Assembly: GCF_014395225.1 (NCBI RefSeq)
Contig: NZ_CP060723.1
Coordinates: 5,890,001-5,954,000 of the forward strand
Reading direction: 5' to 3'
Source of the DNA: Pedobacter roseus
GTDB taxonomy: Bacteria; Bacteroidota; Bacteroidia; Sphingobacteriales; Sphingobacteriaceae
Length of the DNA stretch: 64,000 nucleotides
Both the position numbers and the translations under genes were made by a program. Below the pieces are notes generated by a model. It had not been told where the DNA came from. It worked only from the letters and a program-made list of their open reading frames with translations, and did not search any database. Positions 26,206-35,168 of the stretch are shown one piece after another (within the stretch, counting starts at the first letter, position 1; every line of letters begins with the position of its first letter).

Positions 26206-27513
26206 TTACCCTTTAAGCAAATAACCCTTAAATCCTTCAAAATCTGTCCCCAACTGATCTGCATGTTTAGGTTTACTTTCCAAAGCTTTTACCTGTTCTG
26301 GAATTTCGATTTTAGCAGCAAGATCTGCCGGGAAAATATCAGGAAATTTGCAGGCATGTGCAGTAGATAAGAAAACAGCCGCACTTTCATCAGATGGATT
26401 TTCGCTTCTGTATTTTTCAATTGCCAAATACGCAATCGCTGTATGCGGACAGGCAACATAATTTAGTTTATTGTCAAGTTCTTTAATACCTCGCAATGTT
26501 TCTTCGTCAGTGAAGCGATAAGAAGTAACCACTTTTTTAACCGCTTCCACATCCTGATCAAAAAGATCCATAATACGAACCCAATTACTTGGTGCACCAA
26601 CATCCATCGCATTCGAATAAGTTTGTGTTGATGGTTTGGTTTCGTAAACACCACTTTCTAAAAAGCGTGGAACGGTGTCGTTTACATTGGTAGCGGCAAT
26701 AAACTGTTTAACTGGCAACCCTAATTTGTAAGCAAGCAGGCCAGCACCAATATTGCCGAAGTTTCCACTTGGTACAGAAAATATTACATCGTTTAAGCCT
26801 TGCTTTTTCAGTTGGGCATAAGTATTGAAATAATAAAATGTTTGCGGGATCAACCTTGAAATGTTAATCGAATTGGCTGAGGTTAACCGGAATTTTGCGT
26901 TCAGTTCATCATCCGCAAAAGCCTGCTTTACCAAAGCCTGGCAATCATCAAACGTTCCTTTTACCTCAACGGCTCTGATGTTTTCGCCATTGGTGGTTAA
27001 CTGCAGTTCTTGTATCGGACTTACTTTTCCTTCCGGATAAAGGATCGTTACACGAGTATTCGGTAGGCCTAAGAAACCCAAAGCCACTGCGCCACCGGTA
27101 TCACCAGAAGTCGCAACTAAAACATCTAGCAGTTGTTCACCATCTTTTAAGAAATAAGCCATAACACGGCTCATAAAACGCGCACCAAAATCTTTAAAGG
27201 CCAACGATGGACCATGGAACAATTCGAGCACAAAGGTTTTGTCATCTAGTTTAACCGCTGGAGCTTCAAAATTAATGGCATCTTCAATTATGGCTTTTAA
27301 ATCTTCAGCAGGAATCTCATCTTTTAATAATGTCGAGGCTACCTTGTAAGCAATTTCAGGTAGAGAATACTTCTCAATATTTTCGATAAAATCTGTATCA
27401 AGCTGCGGGATTTCTACCGGCATATATAAGCCTTTATCCTGCGGCATACTGTTAAAAACGGCTTCTTTAAAAGAAACACGTAAATCTTTATTGTTGGTTG
27501 AGTATAGTTTCAT
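26206..27513 (-). CDS. thrC: Threonine synthase
   Basis: A 435-residue fold-type II PLP enzyme. Seen: MKLYSTNNKDLRVSFKEAV (family opening), the PLP-lysine motif GPSLAFKDFGARFM near residue 108, ATSGDTGGAVALGFLG and the phosphate-binding VPSGNFGNIGAG. It makes threonine from phosphohomoserine, the last step of the pathway. The start is put at ATG 27511-27513; the longer frame reads into an inverted repeat. Last gene of the thrA-dinB-thrB-thrC operon. Confidence 0.96.
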   Translation of the reverse strand: MKLYSTNNKDLRVSFKEAVFNSMPQDKGLYMPVEIPQLDTDFIENIEKYSLPEIAYKVASTLLKDEIPAEDLKAIIEDAINFEAPAVKLDDKTFVLELFHGPSLAFKDFGARFMSRVMAYFLKDGEQLLDVLVATSGDTGGAVALGFLGLPNTRVTILYPEGKVSPIQELQLTTNGENIRAVEVKGTFDDCQALVKQAFADDELNAKFRLTSANSINISRLIPQTFYYFNTYAQLKKQGLNDVIFSVPSGNFGNIGAGLLAYKLGLPVKQFIAATNVNDTVPRFLESGVYETKPSTQTYSNAMDVGAPSNWVRIMDLFDQDVEAVKKVVTSYRFTDEETLRGIKELDNKLNYVACPHTAIAYLAIEKYRSENPSDESAAVFLSTAHACKFPDIFPADLAAKIEIPEQVKALESKPKHADQLGTDFEGFKGYLLKG

Positions 27514-27528
27514 TTTTAATGAGGTATA

Positions 27529-27599
27529 ATGGAAAATGTTATATGGATGATGGGAAACCCGACTTACAAAGTCCATTTTCCATCTTACATTTTCCATGG
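27529..27599. repeat. Inverted repeat of ATGGAAAATG units between thrB and thrC
   Basis: Left block 27529-27557 and right block 27571-27599. ATGGAAAATGT (27529-27539) is perfectly complementary to ACATTTTCCAT (27587-27597), and each block repeats a diverged ATGGAAAATG/ATGGATGATGG unit. It lies within the operon, immediately before the thrC start codon. Confidence 0.78.
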
Positions 27600-28532
27600 T
27601 TACATAACTTTCGGCCCTTCCGCGTTAACCGGAGAAACAAAAGCTTTGCTGTTAATATTTATTTTATGTAGGTGTTGCTGTTGCGATTTGGTTATTTTTC
27701 TGGCTGTTTCTTCGTCTTTAGTTAGTGCGAAAACTGATGGTCCAGAACCTGAAATTCCGAAGCCGATTGCACCATTTTCCATAGCCAGTTTTCTCATTTC
27801 TTCAAAACCAGGAATTAGTATCGAACGTGTTGGTTCTACCAAAACATCTTTCATACTGCGGCCAATCAGGTCAAAATCATTCATAAACAATCCACTAACT
27901 AAACCTGCCACATTTCCCCATTGGATAACCGCATCTTTTAAAGCAACCTTACTGCGTATCATCTGGCGCGCATCTTTAGTTGGTACATCTACTTCAGGGT
28001 AAACAATTGCTGCATACATACCAGCCGGCGTAGGTAAAGAAATTACATCGAGTGGCTCGTAGCTTCTCACCAACACAAATCCGCCCAATAACGCAGGCGC
28101 AACATTATCGGCATGGCCATAACCACAAGCCAGTTCTTCACCTTTCATGGCAAAAGGTACCAATTCTTTGGTCGTTAATAAATCGCCCATTAATTTGTTA
28201 ATGGCAAATAAACCGGCAACCGTACTGGCCGAGCTCGAGCCCAATCCGCTACCAATGGGCATTTTTTTGTACAGTTCAATTTCTACGCCTACATCTAAAC
28301 GATCGATGTGTTTTAAATAATGTTGCACACTGGCACTTACCGTATTTTTAGCAGCATCCAATGGTAAACGGCCGTCATCGCCGGTAATTCTTTTGATCAC
28401 TACTCCTGGTGTGTCTGTAAAACGCATTTCCACTTCATCACCCGGTTCGTTTACGGCGAAGCCCAGTACGTCGAAACCGCACACTACATTTGCAACCGTT
28501 GCCGGAGCGAAAACTTTTATACTATTTTTCAT
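27600..28532 (-). CDS. thrB: Homoserine kinase
   Basis: A 310-residue GHMP kinase. The ATP loop PIGSGLGSSSASTVAGLFAIN lies near residues 90-110, an N-terminal VFAPATVANVVCGFDVLGFAV motif opens the protein, and the C-terminal GHMP motif is AIGFGISGSGPSVFAL. It phosphorylates homoserine with ATP for ThrC. It starts 21 nt after the dinB stop in the thr operon and ends at the repeat before thrC. Confidence 0.96.
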   Translation of the reverse strand: MKNSIKVFAPATVANVVCGFDVLGFAVNEPGDEVEMRFTDTPGVVIKRITGDDGRLPLDAAKNTVSASVQHYLKHIDRLDVGVEIELYKKMPIGSGLGSSSASTVAGLFAINKLMGDLLTTKELVPFAMKGEELACGYGHADNVAPALLGGFVLVRSYEPLDVISLPTPAGMYAAIVYPEVDVPTKDARQMIRSKVALKDAVIQWGNVAGLVSGLFMNDFDLIGRSMKDVLVEPTRSILIPGFEEMRKLAMENGAIGFGISGSGPSVFALTKDEETARKITKSQQQHLHKININSKAFVSPVNAEGPKVM

Positions 28533-28553
28533 TATTAATTGGCTTAGCTCGTG

Positions 28554-29006
28554 TTAAGCGGTTATTTGGTTTAAATGATATTTTAAATGCACAACATAAT
28601 CTTCAATAAAATAAGAAAGTGTATGCAGTTCTGTTTTTCCTTTTCCGGTATCACAGTTATTCTGAAGCTTTTCTTCCGGAATGTTTTCAATTACCCGGCA
28701 AATCTGATGGTTTAACAATTTCCAAAGCATTTTAACATCAGCGATATCAGTTTCTTGATAATTTTGATAAAGCACCCATTCATCCTGATGATAAACGATT
28801 TTAACACCCTGCTCATACTGGCCAACAATTAACCGGCGAATGTTATTGGAAGCACTATCGATCAAATGACCCAATAATTCTTTTTTAGACCATTTTGAGG
28901 GTTGCAGTTTATCGTTCCAGGCTTTTTTTGTGATATTTTCAAAATCAATCATTGCCTGATCAACCAGGCTTAGGATTTCATTTTTATGTGCTAAAACCGG
29001 ATTCAT
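28554..29006 (-). CDS. DinB-superfamily protein inside the thr operon
   Basis: A 150-residue four-helix-bundle protein of the DinB/DfsB type. The likely metal His residues are in LLGHLIDSASNNIRR (about 50) and near the C-terminus in VVHLKYHLNQI. Members are metal-binding proteins, some acting as thiol-dependent transferases or hydrolases with bacillithiol or similar cofactors; most are uncharacterised. It lies 4 nt after thrA and 21 nt before thrB, so it is certainly co-transcribed with threonine synthesis genes. No obvious step in that pathway needs it. Confidence 0.85.
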   Translation of the reverse strand: MNPVLAHKNEILSLVDQAMIDFENITKKAWNDKLQPSKWSKKELLGHLIDSASNNIRRLIVGQYEQGVKIVYHQDEWVLYQNYQETDIADVKMLWKLLNHQICRVIENIPEEKLQNNCDTGKGKTELHTLSYFIEDYVVHLKYHLNQITA

Positions 29007-29010
29007 GGTA

Positions 29011-31464
29011 TTAGTTATTTAAAGTACCAACGTTAATGATATCCGCAAAAACACCGGCAGCCGTTACTTCTGCGCCTGCTCCTGGGCCTTTTACTACCAA
29101 TGGACGTGATTTATAACGATCAGTAGTGAAAGAAATAATGTTGTCACTTCCCGATAGCATATAAAAAGGATGAGTATCATCTACCATTTGTAAGCTGATT
29201 TCTACATTGCCATCTTCCAATTTACCGATATAGCGTAAAACCTTTCCTTCACTGCCTGCAGTTTGTTTCAGGTTTTCGAAGTAAGCCGCATTAGCTTGTA
29301 GTTCCGAATAGAAATCTTCTACCGATGTGGCATTTAAACAGGCTTCTGGCAAAATATTGTCGATTTTCACATCACTGGCTTCCAAAGGATAACCCGCATC
29401 TCGCGCCAAAATCAACATTTTACGCATAAAATCTTTTCCATTTAAGTCGTCTCGAGGATCTGGTTCCGTATAACCCAGTTCCTGCGCTTCTTTCACTGTT
29501 TCGTAAAAACCAGCCTCACCCTTAAAATTATTGAAGATGTAAGAAATCGTTCCTGATAAAATGGCCTCAATCCGGGCAACCTTATCGCCGCTCATCATGA
29601 GTTCTTTTAGCGTGCGGATAATAGGTAAACCAGCACCAACATTGGTTTCATAATAAAAATCGACACCAAATTTACGGGCGGTATCTTTAAATGATTTATA
29701 CTGCGCATAACCTGCAGAGTTTCCTTTTTTATTACAGGTTACCACAGAAATGCTGCTTTCGAATATGCCCTGATAAAATTCTATTGGCGATTCTGCAGCG
29801 GTATTATCCACAAAAACACAGTTTGGTAAGTTTAAAGCTTTCATTTTGGCTACAAAACCTGCTAGATCTGCTTTTTCACCATTTGCATCTAGTTCGGTTT
29901 CCCAATTTTCGAGCGATAAACCATCTGCACTGAAAATCATTTTACGGGTGTTACTAATGCCAGCAACCTTAACCTGTAAATCGTTATTGGCCGCCAGGAA
30001 AGGCATTTGCTCTTTTAATTGATTAAATAAGGTTTTACCGATGTTTCCTGTACCTAAGCAGAAAATATTTAATGTCCTTTTCAGGTCGGTAAAAAAAGCA
30101 TCGTGTACCGCGTTAACCGCTTTCGATAAATCATCTTTACTAATGATTACCGAAATATTATATTCAGATGAACCCTGTGCAATAGCCCTTACGTTAATAC
30201 CATTACGGCCCAATGCATTGAACAAACGTCCGCTCATCCCTGGTGTACGTTTCATATTTTCACCCACGATGGCTAAAACGGCAAGATTATTTTCAACTTC
30301 TGGCAGTTCTAGTTTTTTCGCATCCAGCTCCAGCTCAAATTCTTTTTTGATCAAAGAAATGGCCTGTGAAGCATCTGTTGGTTTTACTGCGAAAGTAATG
30401 CTATGCTCTGATGAAGATTGTGTAATCAATACCACATTGATCTGCTCGCGCGAAAGCAGTGAAAACAACCTTCCGCTAAAACCTGCCTTCCCAACCATGC
30501 CGCTACCAGTTAAATTAATGATGCTGATCTGATCGATAGAAGAAATTCCTTTTATTGGTAAAGTCGAAGCTTTTACATCACTTTTAATATATGTTCCACC
30601 AAAATCAGGTTCGAAAGTGTTTTTGATCACAATCGGGATTTTCTTCATAAAAGCAGGGATCATCGTTGGCGGATAAATTACTTTAGCCCCGAAATAACTC
30701 AATTCCATGGCTTCAGTATAACTTAACTCCGGTAACGAGAAAGCCTTTTTCACAATGCGTGGATCAGCTGTCATCATGCCGTTTACATCGGTCCAGATTT
30801 CTATTTCTTCCGCATTTAAGGCTGCGCCCCAAACGGCTGCAGTATAATCAGAACCCCCGCGACCTAATGTAGTCACTCTGCCTGATGCATTGCTGGCAAT
30901 AAAACCAGTTACAAAAAGCACCTTATCTTTATTTTCCTGGTAAAAATTGTTGATCAGCATTTCAGTCAGTTCCGTGTCAACCTTCGCCTGACCGAAGTTG
31001 CTATCGGTTTTAATCAGTTCCGATCCGTTTACATAAAGTGCGCCGCCAAAAGTTTGCGAAGCAATATGGCTGATCATAAAAGTAGAACAGCGTTCGCCAT
31101 AGCTTAAAATCTGGTCCTTGGTTTGTGAGCTAAGCTCACGCAGATTGGTTACCGCCTGCAGCAGATCTTCCAGTTCGTTAAAAAAGATCTTTAAACGCGT
31201 AAACACCGGGTTCTGTGCAGCCGCAGGTAAAAGCGTACGGATTACAGCAAAATGTTTAGCTTCAATTTCTTTTAAATGGGCATCGTAATCTTCACCACGT
31301 TCGGCCATTTCGGCCATGTCGGTAAGCAAATTAGTTACACCACTCATTGCCGATAATACAACTACCGGGCTGTTCTTCTGTTTTTCTTCGCCAACCAGGC
31401 GTAAGAGGGTTTTAATGTTCTCGGCCGAACCTACGGATGTGCCGCCGAATTTGAGTACTTTCAT
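29011..31464 (-). CDS. thrA: Bifunctional aspartokinase / homoserine dehydrogenase
   Basis: An 817-residue ThrA of usual length (E. coli 820). The kinase domain opens with KFGGTSVGS (residues 5-13) and has TLGRGGSDYTAAVWGAAL; two ACT domains lie near 310-460 (VGENMKRTPGMSGRLFNAL); the dehydrogenase Rossmann motif GTGNIGKTLFNQL is near 470, followed by SGTISYIFN and GYTEPDPRDDLNGKD. It catalyses the first and third steps from aspartate, with ACT-mediated threonine feedback. First structural gene of the operon, preceded by a leader-peptide attenuator. Confidence 0.97.
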   Translation of the reverse strand: MKVLKFGGTSVGSAENIKTLLRLVGEEKQKNSPVVVLSAMSGVTNLLTDMAEMAERGEDYDAHLKEIEAKHFAVIRTLLPAAAQNPVFTRLKIFFNELEDLLQAVTNLRELSSQTKDQILSYGERCSTFMISHIASQTFGGALYVNGSELIKTDSNFGQAKVDTELTEMLINNFYQENKDKVLFVTGFIASNASGRVTTLGRGGSDYTAAVWGAALNAEEIEIWTDVNGMMTADPRIVKKAFSLPELSYTEAMELSYFGAKVIYPPTMIPAFMKKIPIVIKNTFEPDFGGTYIKSDVKASTLPIKGISSIDQISIINLTGSGMVGKAGFSGRLFSLLSREQINVVLITQSSSEHSITFAVKPTDASQAISLIKKEFELELDAKKLELPEVENNLAVLAIVGENMKRTPGMSGRLFNALGRNGINVRAIAQGSSEYNISVIISKDDLSKAVNAVHDAFFTDLKRTLNIFCLGTGNIGKTLFNQLKEQMPFLAANNDLQVKVAGISNTRKMIFSADGLSLENWETELDANGEKADLAGFVAKMKALNLPNCVFVDNTAAESPIEFYQGIFESSISVVTCNKKGNSAGYAQYKSFKDTARKFGVDFYYETNVGAGLPIIRTLKELMMSGDKVARIEAILSGTISYIFNNFKGEAGFYETVKEAQELGYTEPDPRDDLNGKDFMRKMLILARDAGYPLEASDVKIDNILPEACLNATSVEDFYSELQANAAYFENLKQTAGSEGKVLRYIGKLEDGNVEISLQMVDDTHPFYMLSGSDNIISFTTDRYKSRPLVVKGPGAGAEVTAAGVFADIINVGTLNN

Positions 31465-31550
31465 TAGTTTATATTAGGTTTAACTGTTTGTTACTGTACC
31501 AATCTGTAGTTTAAAATGCTCGTTCGTACAGGTTTCATTCAGCATGGGTT

Positions 31551-31583
31551 AAAAAAAAAGCGTCCCGATTTTCATCGGGACGC
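31551..31583 (-). terminator. Attenuator terminator of the thr operon
   Basis: Perfect 10-bp stem, arms 31560-31569 and 31574-31583, with a 4-nt loop, followed on the minus strand by nine T. It lies between the leader peptide and thrA. Its 5' arm contains GTCCCG, which can instead pair with CGGGGC at the end of the leader ORF (31622-31627 on the plus strand), giving a candidate antiterminator. Confidence 0.88.
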
Positions 31584-31618
31584 TTTCTGTGTTTTATGTT
31601 TTTTCAACTTACAACAAA

Positions 31619-31684
31619 TTAGCCCCGCTGGTTTATACCGGTGGTAATAATAATCGTTGTAATAATTGAAGTGTTAAATTTCAT
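31619..31684 (-). CDS. thrL: Thr operon leader peptide, 21 aa
   Basis: A 21-codon ORF starting MKFNTSIITT and ending GINQRG. It has five Thr and six Ile, most in an uninterrupted run of codons 7-15, followed 35 nt later by a strong terminator and then thrA. Composition matches regulation by Thr and Ile supply, as in enterobacterial thrL, with which it shares design rather than sequence. If ribosomes stall at the Thr/Ile run, the last codons stay free to pair with the terminator arm; if they reach the stop, the terminator forms. Confidence 0.85.
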   Translation of the reverse strand: MKFNTSIITTIIITTGINQRG

Positions 31685-31693
31685 CTTGTCTTT

Positions 31694-31708
31694 GTGTACT
31701 TTGTACAC
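31694..31708. promoter_or_regulatory. Palindrome upstream of the thr leader ORF
   Basis: GTGTAC, 3-bp centre, GTACAC; perfect 6-bp arms, 9 bp upstream of the leader start codon. It could be an operator or a short 5' stem of the leader RNA. Confidence 0.5.
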
Positions 31709-31709
31709 C

Positions 31710-31742
31710 GTAAAGTAGAAGATTATTTTTTTAAAATGCAAA
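31710..31742 (-). promoter_or_regulatory. Probable thr operon promoter
   Basis: On the minus strand TTTG (31739-31742), 21-bp spacer, TACTTTAC (31710-31717), which fits TAnnTTTG at six of eight positions counting the free bases. Location just upstream of the leader supports it. Confidence 0.5.
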
Positions 31743-31804
31743 TGTTTTTTCAATTTTATTTCGAAATTTCTATTAAAACGTTTAAGTAAATGAAATAAGT
31801 GCAT

Positions 31805-32364
31805 TATTTATTCTGCTGCTTTGAAGTGCCTGCTCCGATTCTTTTCGGAGGGTGCCAAAAGGGCGGGGTGGTTTTTGATAATTTGAAAAGATCCTTCAGT
31901 ATTCCTCCCGGTAATGCAGCCCTGCTAATCGCTATAGTCCCGATGGGAGTGCTGTTTTGTTGTTGGGGAATCGGGAGCTGCCGCTTTTATCAGGTTTAAT
32001 TAACGCGGGCTGGTGCTACTATTGAAGTGGGTTGCCTTTCCAGCGTCTAATTATTCCCCTCTTTTGGAGGGGTGCCCGCAGGGCGGGGTGGTAAATTGAT
32101 GTTTTTTTATCTAAGATGCATAACTTACACTCAATCCCATATAGGTGTGTACTCAGAAGAATTTAAACACACTAAAACCATTTACCTAATTTAACTTAGT
32201 GTATTTTTTTAAATTTTTTTATCTTCAAAAATACTTTATAAATAATTGTAAATGAGATTTTTAAGTCATAGTGTATTTGCTACAATATGTAAATAAATAT
32301 ATTTTAAAACTCGTTTTTGTGCAACATAAGTCTTTACCTTTGCCCCACTAACTAACTTATTGTT
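31805..32364. other. Intergenic region between the thr leader and pckA
   Basis: About 560 bp. It contains two related repeats: a hairpin CTCCGA/TCGGAG (31833-31850) followed by GGTGCCAAAAGGGCGGGGTGG, and CCCCTCTTTTGGAGGGG followed by TGCCCGCAGGGCGGGGTGG (32056-32091). The middle is unremarkable. The right end holds the AT-rich pckA promoter. A 66-codon frame at 31799-31999 runs through the first repeat and is not considered a gene. Confidence 0.65.
32317..32342 (+). promoter_or_regulatory. pckA promoter
   Basis: TTTTTG ending at 32319, 15-bp gap, TACCTTTG (32335-32342), a perfect -7 box 23 bp before the ATG. The spacer is a little shorter than usual. Confidence 0.65.
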
Positions 32365-33960
32365 ATGAGCAAAAAGAAACTGCAAACGCCAGATTTAAGC
32401 TATTTAAATCTAGGCGGGAACATTGCTGTAAAGTACCAGTTGTCTCCAAAAGAGCTAATTGATGATGCATTATTAAATAAAGAAGGTACAATGGCGGCAT
32501 CGGGAGCCCTGGCCATTGATACCGGGAAATTTACCGGACGTTCGCCTAAAGACAGGTTTATCGTGTGCGACGACGTAACCGAAGATCAGGTTTGGTGGGG
32601 AGATGTAAACATTAAAATCAGCCCTGAAAAGTTTGACCAGTTATTTAATAAGCTCACCAGTTACCTTGGCGACAAAAAAATCTATGTACGTGATGCTTCA
32701 GCATGTGCCGATCCGGATGATGCAATATCCATCCGCGTAATTACTGAAACGGCCTATCAGAATCTTTTTGCTCACAATTTATTTATCCGTCCTGATGAAG
32801 ATGCTTTAATAAGCAGCCCGGAGTGGACGATTATTGCCGCCCCAGGCTTCCTCGCCGATCCTGCTGTTGATGGAACCCGTCAGGAAAATTTCTCTATCAT
32901 CAATTTCACTAAAAAAATGATTTTGATCGGTGGAACAGGTTATACTGGTGAAATTAAAAAAGGAATCTTTTCTGTGTTAAATTTCATTCTTCCGGTATAT
33001 AAGAATACACTTTCTATGCACTGCTCTGCAAATGTAGGCAAGGATGGAGATACCGCTATCTTCTTCGGCTTGTCTGGAACGGGCAAAACCACTTTATCAG
33101 CCGATCCCGAAAGAGGTTTAATCGGAGATGATGAGCACGGCTGGGGCAGCGATTCGGTATTCAACTTCGAAGGAGGCTGTTATGCAAAATGTGTTGATTT
33201 AACCGAAGAAAAAGAGCCTCAAATCTTTAAAGCCATTAAATTTGGCTCATTATTAGAAAACATTAATTTTTTTCCGGGCACAAAAGATGTTGATTACTCC
33301 AATATCGATAAAACAGAAAATACACGTGTAGCCTATCCTATAGATTATATTGATAATGCCATCCTGCCCTCTGTTGCCGCGGTGCCGAAGAATATTTTTT
33401 TCCTCACCGCTGATGCATTTGGCGTATTGCCTCCAATATCAAAATTAAACGTAGAACAGGCCATGTTCCACTTTATGAGTGGTTATACTGCTAAAGTTGC
33501 GGGTACAGAAGCCGGTGTTACTGAGCCTCAGTTAACCTTTTCGGCATGTTTCGGTAAAGCTTTTCTTCCATTGCATCCTTCAAAATATGCAGCTTTATTG
33601 GGGGAGAAGATGAAAAAGCACAAAGTACACGTTTGGCTGGTAAATACAGGATGGAGTGGGGGAGCCTATGGCGTTGGTAAAAGGATGAAATTGAGTTATA
33701 CCAGGGCAATGATCAAAGCAGCATTAAACGGAGATTTAAATCACCATCATTATAAACAACATCATGTATTTAAATTAATGATGCCATTAATTTGTCCCGG
33801 GGTACCCAATGATATTTTAGATCCGTCTAAAACATGGGATAATCAGGAAGAATATTTTTTAAAAGCTTATCAGCTGGCAGATGCCTTTTCAGAAAATTTT
33901 AAGCAATTTGAACTGACAAAAGTACCAAAAAGCAGACACGAAGCGTTAAAATTATGTTAA
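32365..33960 (+). CDS. pckA: Phosphoenolpyruvate carboxykinase (ATP)
   Basis: A 531-residue ATP-dependent PEPCK, normal length. Seen: TGRSPKDRF (substrate Arg), the kinase loop GLSGTGKTTLS near residue 235, the metal site LIGDDEHGW, and NTGWSGGAYGVGKRM. It converts oxaloacetate to PEP with ATP in gluconeogenesis, or runs in reverse during fermentative growth. Monocistronic: own promoter and two hairpins after the stop. Confidence 0.97.
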   Translation: MSKKKLQTPDLSYLNLGGNIAVKYQLSPKELIDDALLNKEGTMAASGALAIDTGKFTGRSPKDRFIVCDDVTEDQVWWGDVNIKISPEKFDQLFNKLTSYLGDKKIYVRDASACADPDDAISIRVITETAYQNLFAHNLFIRPDEDALISSPEWTIIAAPGFLADPAVDGTRQENFSIINFTKKMILIGGTGYTGEIKKGIFSVLNFILPVYKNTLSMHCSANVGKDGDTAIFFGLSGTGKTTLSADPERGLIGDDEHGWGSDSVFNFEGGCYAKCVDLTEEKEPQIFKAIKFGSLLENINFFPGTKDVDYSNIDKTENTRVAYPIDYIDNAILPSVAAVPKNIFFLTADAFGVLPPISKLNVEQAMFHFMSGYTAKVAGTEAGVTEPQLTFSACFGKAFLPLHPSKYAALLGEKMKKHKVHVWLVNTGWSGGAYGVGKRMKLSYTRAMIKAALNGDLNHHHYKQHHVFKLMMPLICPGVPNDILDPSKTWDNQEEYFLKAYQLADAFSENFKQFELTKVPKSRHEALKLC

Positions 33961-33984
33961 ATGCACTTTAAAATGCATTTTTTG
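33958..33984 (+). terminator. Terminator of pckA
   Basis: AATGCA, short loop, TGCATTTTTT directly after the stop. The stem is short but the T run is good. A second hairpin follows at 34032-34059. Confidence 0.65.
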
Positions 33985-34031
33985 AGCGAAAAATTTGCAA
34001 TTCGATTTTTTTTTAGTTTTTATTGTGAAAG

Positions 34032-34059
34032 AATTGCCTCGGCTGGGGCAATTTTTTTG
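34032..34059 (+). terminator. Second hairpin terminator after pckA
   Basis: AATTGCC, loop, GGGCAATTTTTTTG; stem of seven to eight pairs with a seven-T run. Confidence 0.78.
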
Positions 34060-34128
34060 TTATACACCCTATGTGGTTTACCGAAACTAAATTCTAAGTA
34101 ACGATTTAATTGCTTATTGATTTATTAA

Positions 34129-34158
34129 TTTGTAATTTAAAATCAATTTATAAATTTG
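34129..34158 (+). promoter_or_regulatory. Promoter of the Ton cluster
   Basis: TTTG (34129-34132), 18-bp spacer, TAAATTTG (34151-34158); about 95 bp upstream of exbB. Confidence 0.75.
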
Positions 34159-34258
34159 TTTTTCGCAACAATTTCGGATATGAAACGTTGAGTGTATTAC
34201 AATAAGAAAAAACAGCTAAAAATTAAAAACAAGAACTAAAACTAAAATTTCAAAAAAA

Positions 34259-35089
34259 ATGGCAAACGCACCAAAACCAACAACTGTTAAAAAAGAGAGC
34301 TCTTCTAGTGCTTCAAACGTATTTGCAACATTCGTTATTCCAATCTGTATCGTTATTGGATTCTGTGTTTGGAGATTCGTATTCGGAGAAGGAAGTAACT
34401 TTATCGATGGTGACAGAGAGAAATTACCATTACCTGGTAACTATCTTGGAACAGCTTACAAAGGAGGCCCTATCGTAGCAATCTTAGTTGGATTACTATT
34501 AGTGGTAATTGTATTCTCTATCGAACGTTTCATCGTTATTGGTAAAGCAAGTGGAAAATCTAGCTTAGATACTTTCATCCGCAAAGTACAAGGTTTATTA
34601 AGCGCAGGTAACATCGAGGCTGCAAAAGCTGAGTGTGATAAACAACAAGGTTCAGTTGCTAACGTAATTAAATCTGGTTTGAAAAAATACAGCGAAGTTG
34701 AAGCTGATACCAACATGGATGTTGAGCAATCAATCGTTGCAATCCAAAAAGAGGTTGAAGAAGCTACAGCTTTAGAAATGCCAATGTTAGAGCAAAACTT
34801 AACTGTAATTGCAACTTTGGTATCAATCGGTACATTAGTAGGTTTATTAGGTACAGTAACAGGTATGATCCGTGCATTCGCCGGTTTAGCAAACTCTGGT
34901 GCTCCAGATCAGTCAGCATTAGCGGTAGGTATCTCTGAGGCACTTATCAATACTGCAACAGGTATCTTGGTATCTACTGTGGCAATTATCATGTACAACG
35001 TATTAACTTCTAAAATTGACAAGTTAACTTACGCAATCGATGAAGCTGGTTTCAGCATCGTTCAAACATACGCTAGTTCGCATAAATAA
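34259..35089 (+). CDS. exbB: ExbB/TolQ-family proton channel protein
   Basis: A 276-residue protein with a membrane segment at 22-43, a second at about 72-92, a cytoplasmic helical part, and the conserved C-terminal pair with LVSIGTLVGLLGTVTGMIRAF and ALINTATGILVSTVAIIMYN. It forms the proton-driven motor with ExbD and TonB that energises outer-membrane receptors. Longer N-terminus than E. coli ExbB, as usual in this phylum. First gene of a tight operon with two exbD genes and tonB. Confidence 0.93.
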   Translation: MANAPKPTTVKKESSSSASNVFATFVIPICIVIGFCVWRFVFGEGSNFIDGDREKLPLPGNYLGTAYKGGPIVAILVGLLLVVIVFSIERFIVIGKASGKSSLDTFIRKVQGLLSAGNIEAAKAECDKQQGSVANVIKSGLKKYSEVEADTNMDVEQSIVAIQKEVEEATALEMPMLEQNLTVIATLVSIGTLVGLLGTVTGMIRAFAGLANSGAPDQSALAVGISEALINTATGILVSTVAIIMYNVLTSKIDKLTYAIDEAGFSIVQTYASSHK

Positions 35090-35168
35090 GAATTTTGAAA
35101 AAATTTTTACCGGCTTTATGGAAAACCGGAAAAAAGATCATCATTATTAAAAACTAGTAAAAAATATT

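Noticed and set aside
27514..27597. 28 extra N-terminal residues of thrC
   Set aside because: They are encoded by an inverted repeat and are not part of the threonine synthase fold, which begins MKLYST.
31799..31999. 66-residue frame upstream of pckA
   Set aside because: It runs through a dispersed GC-rich repeat and has no recognisable motif; chance frame.
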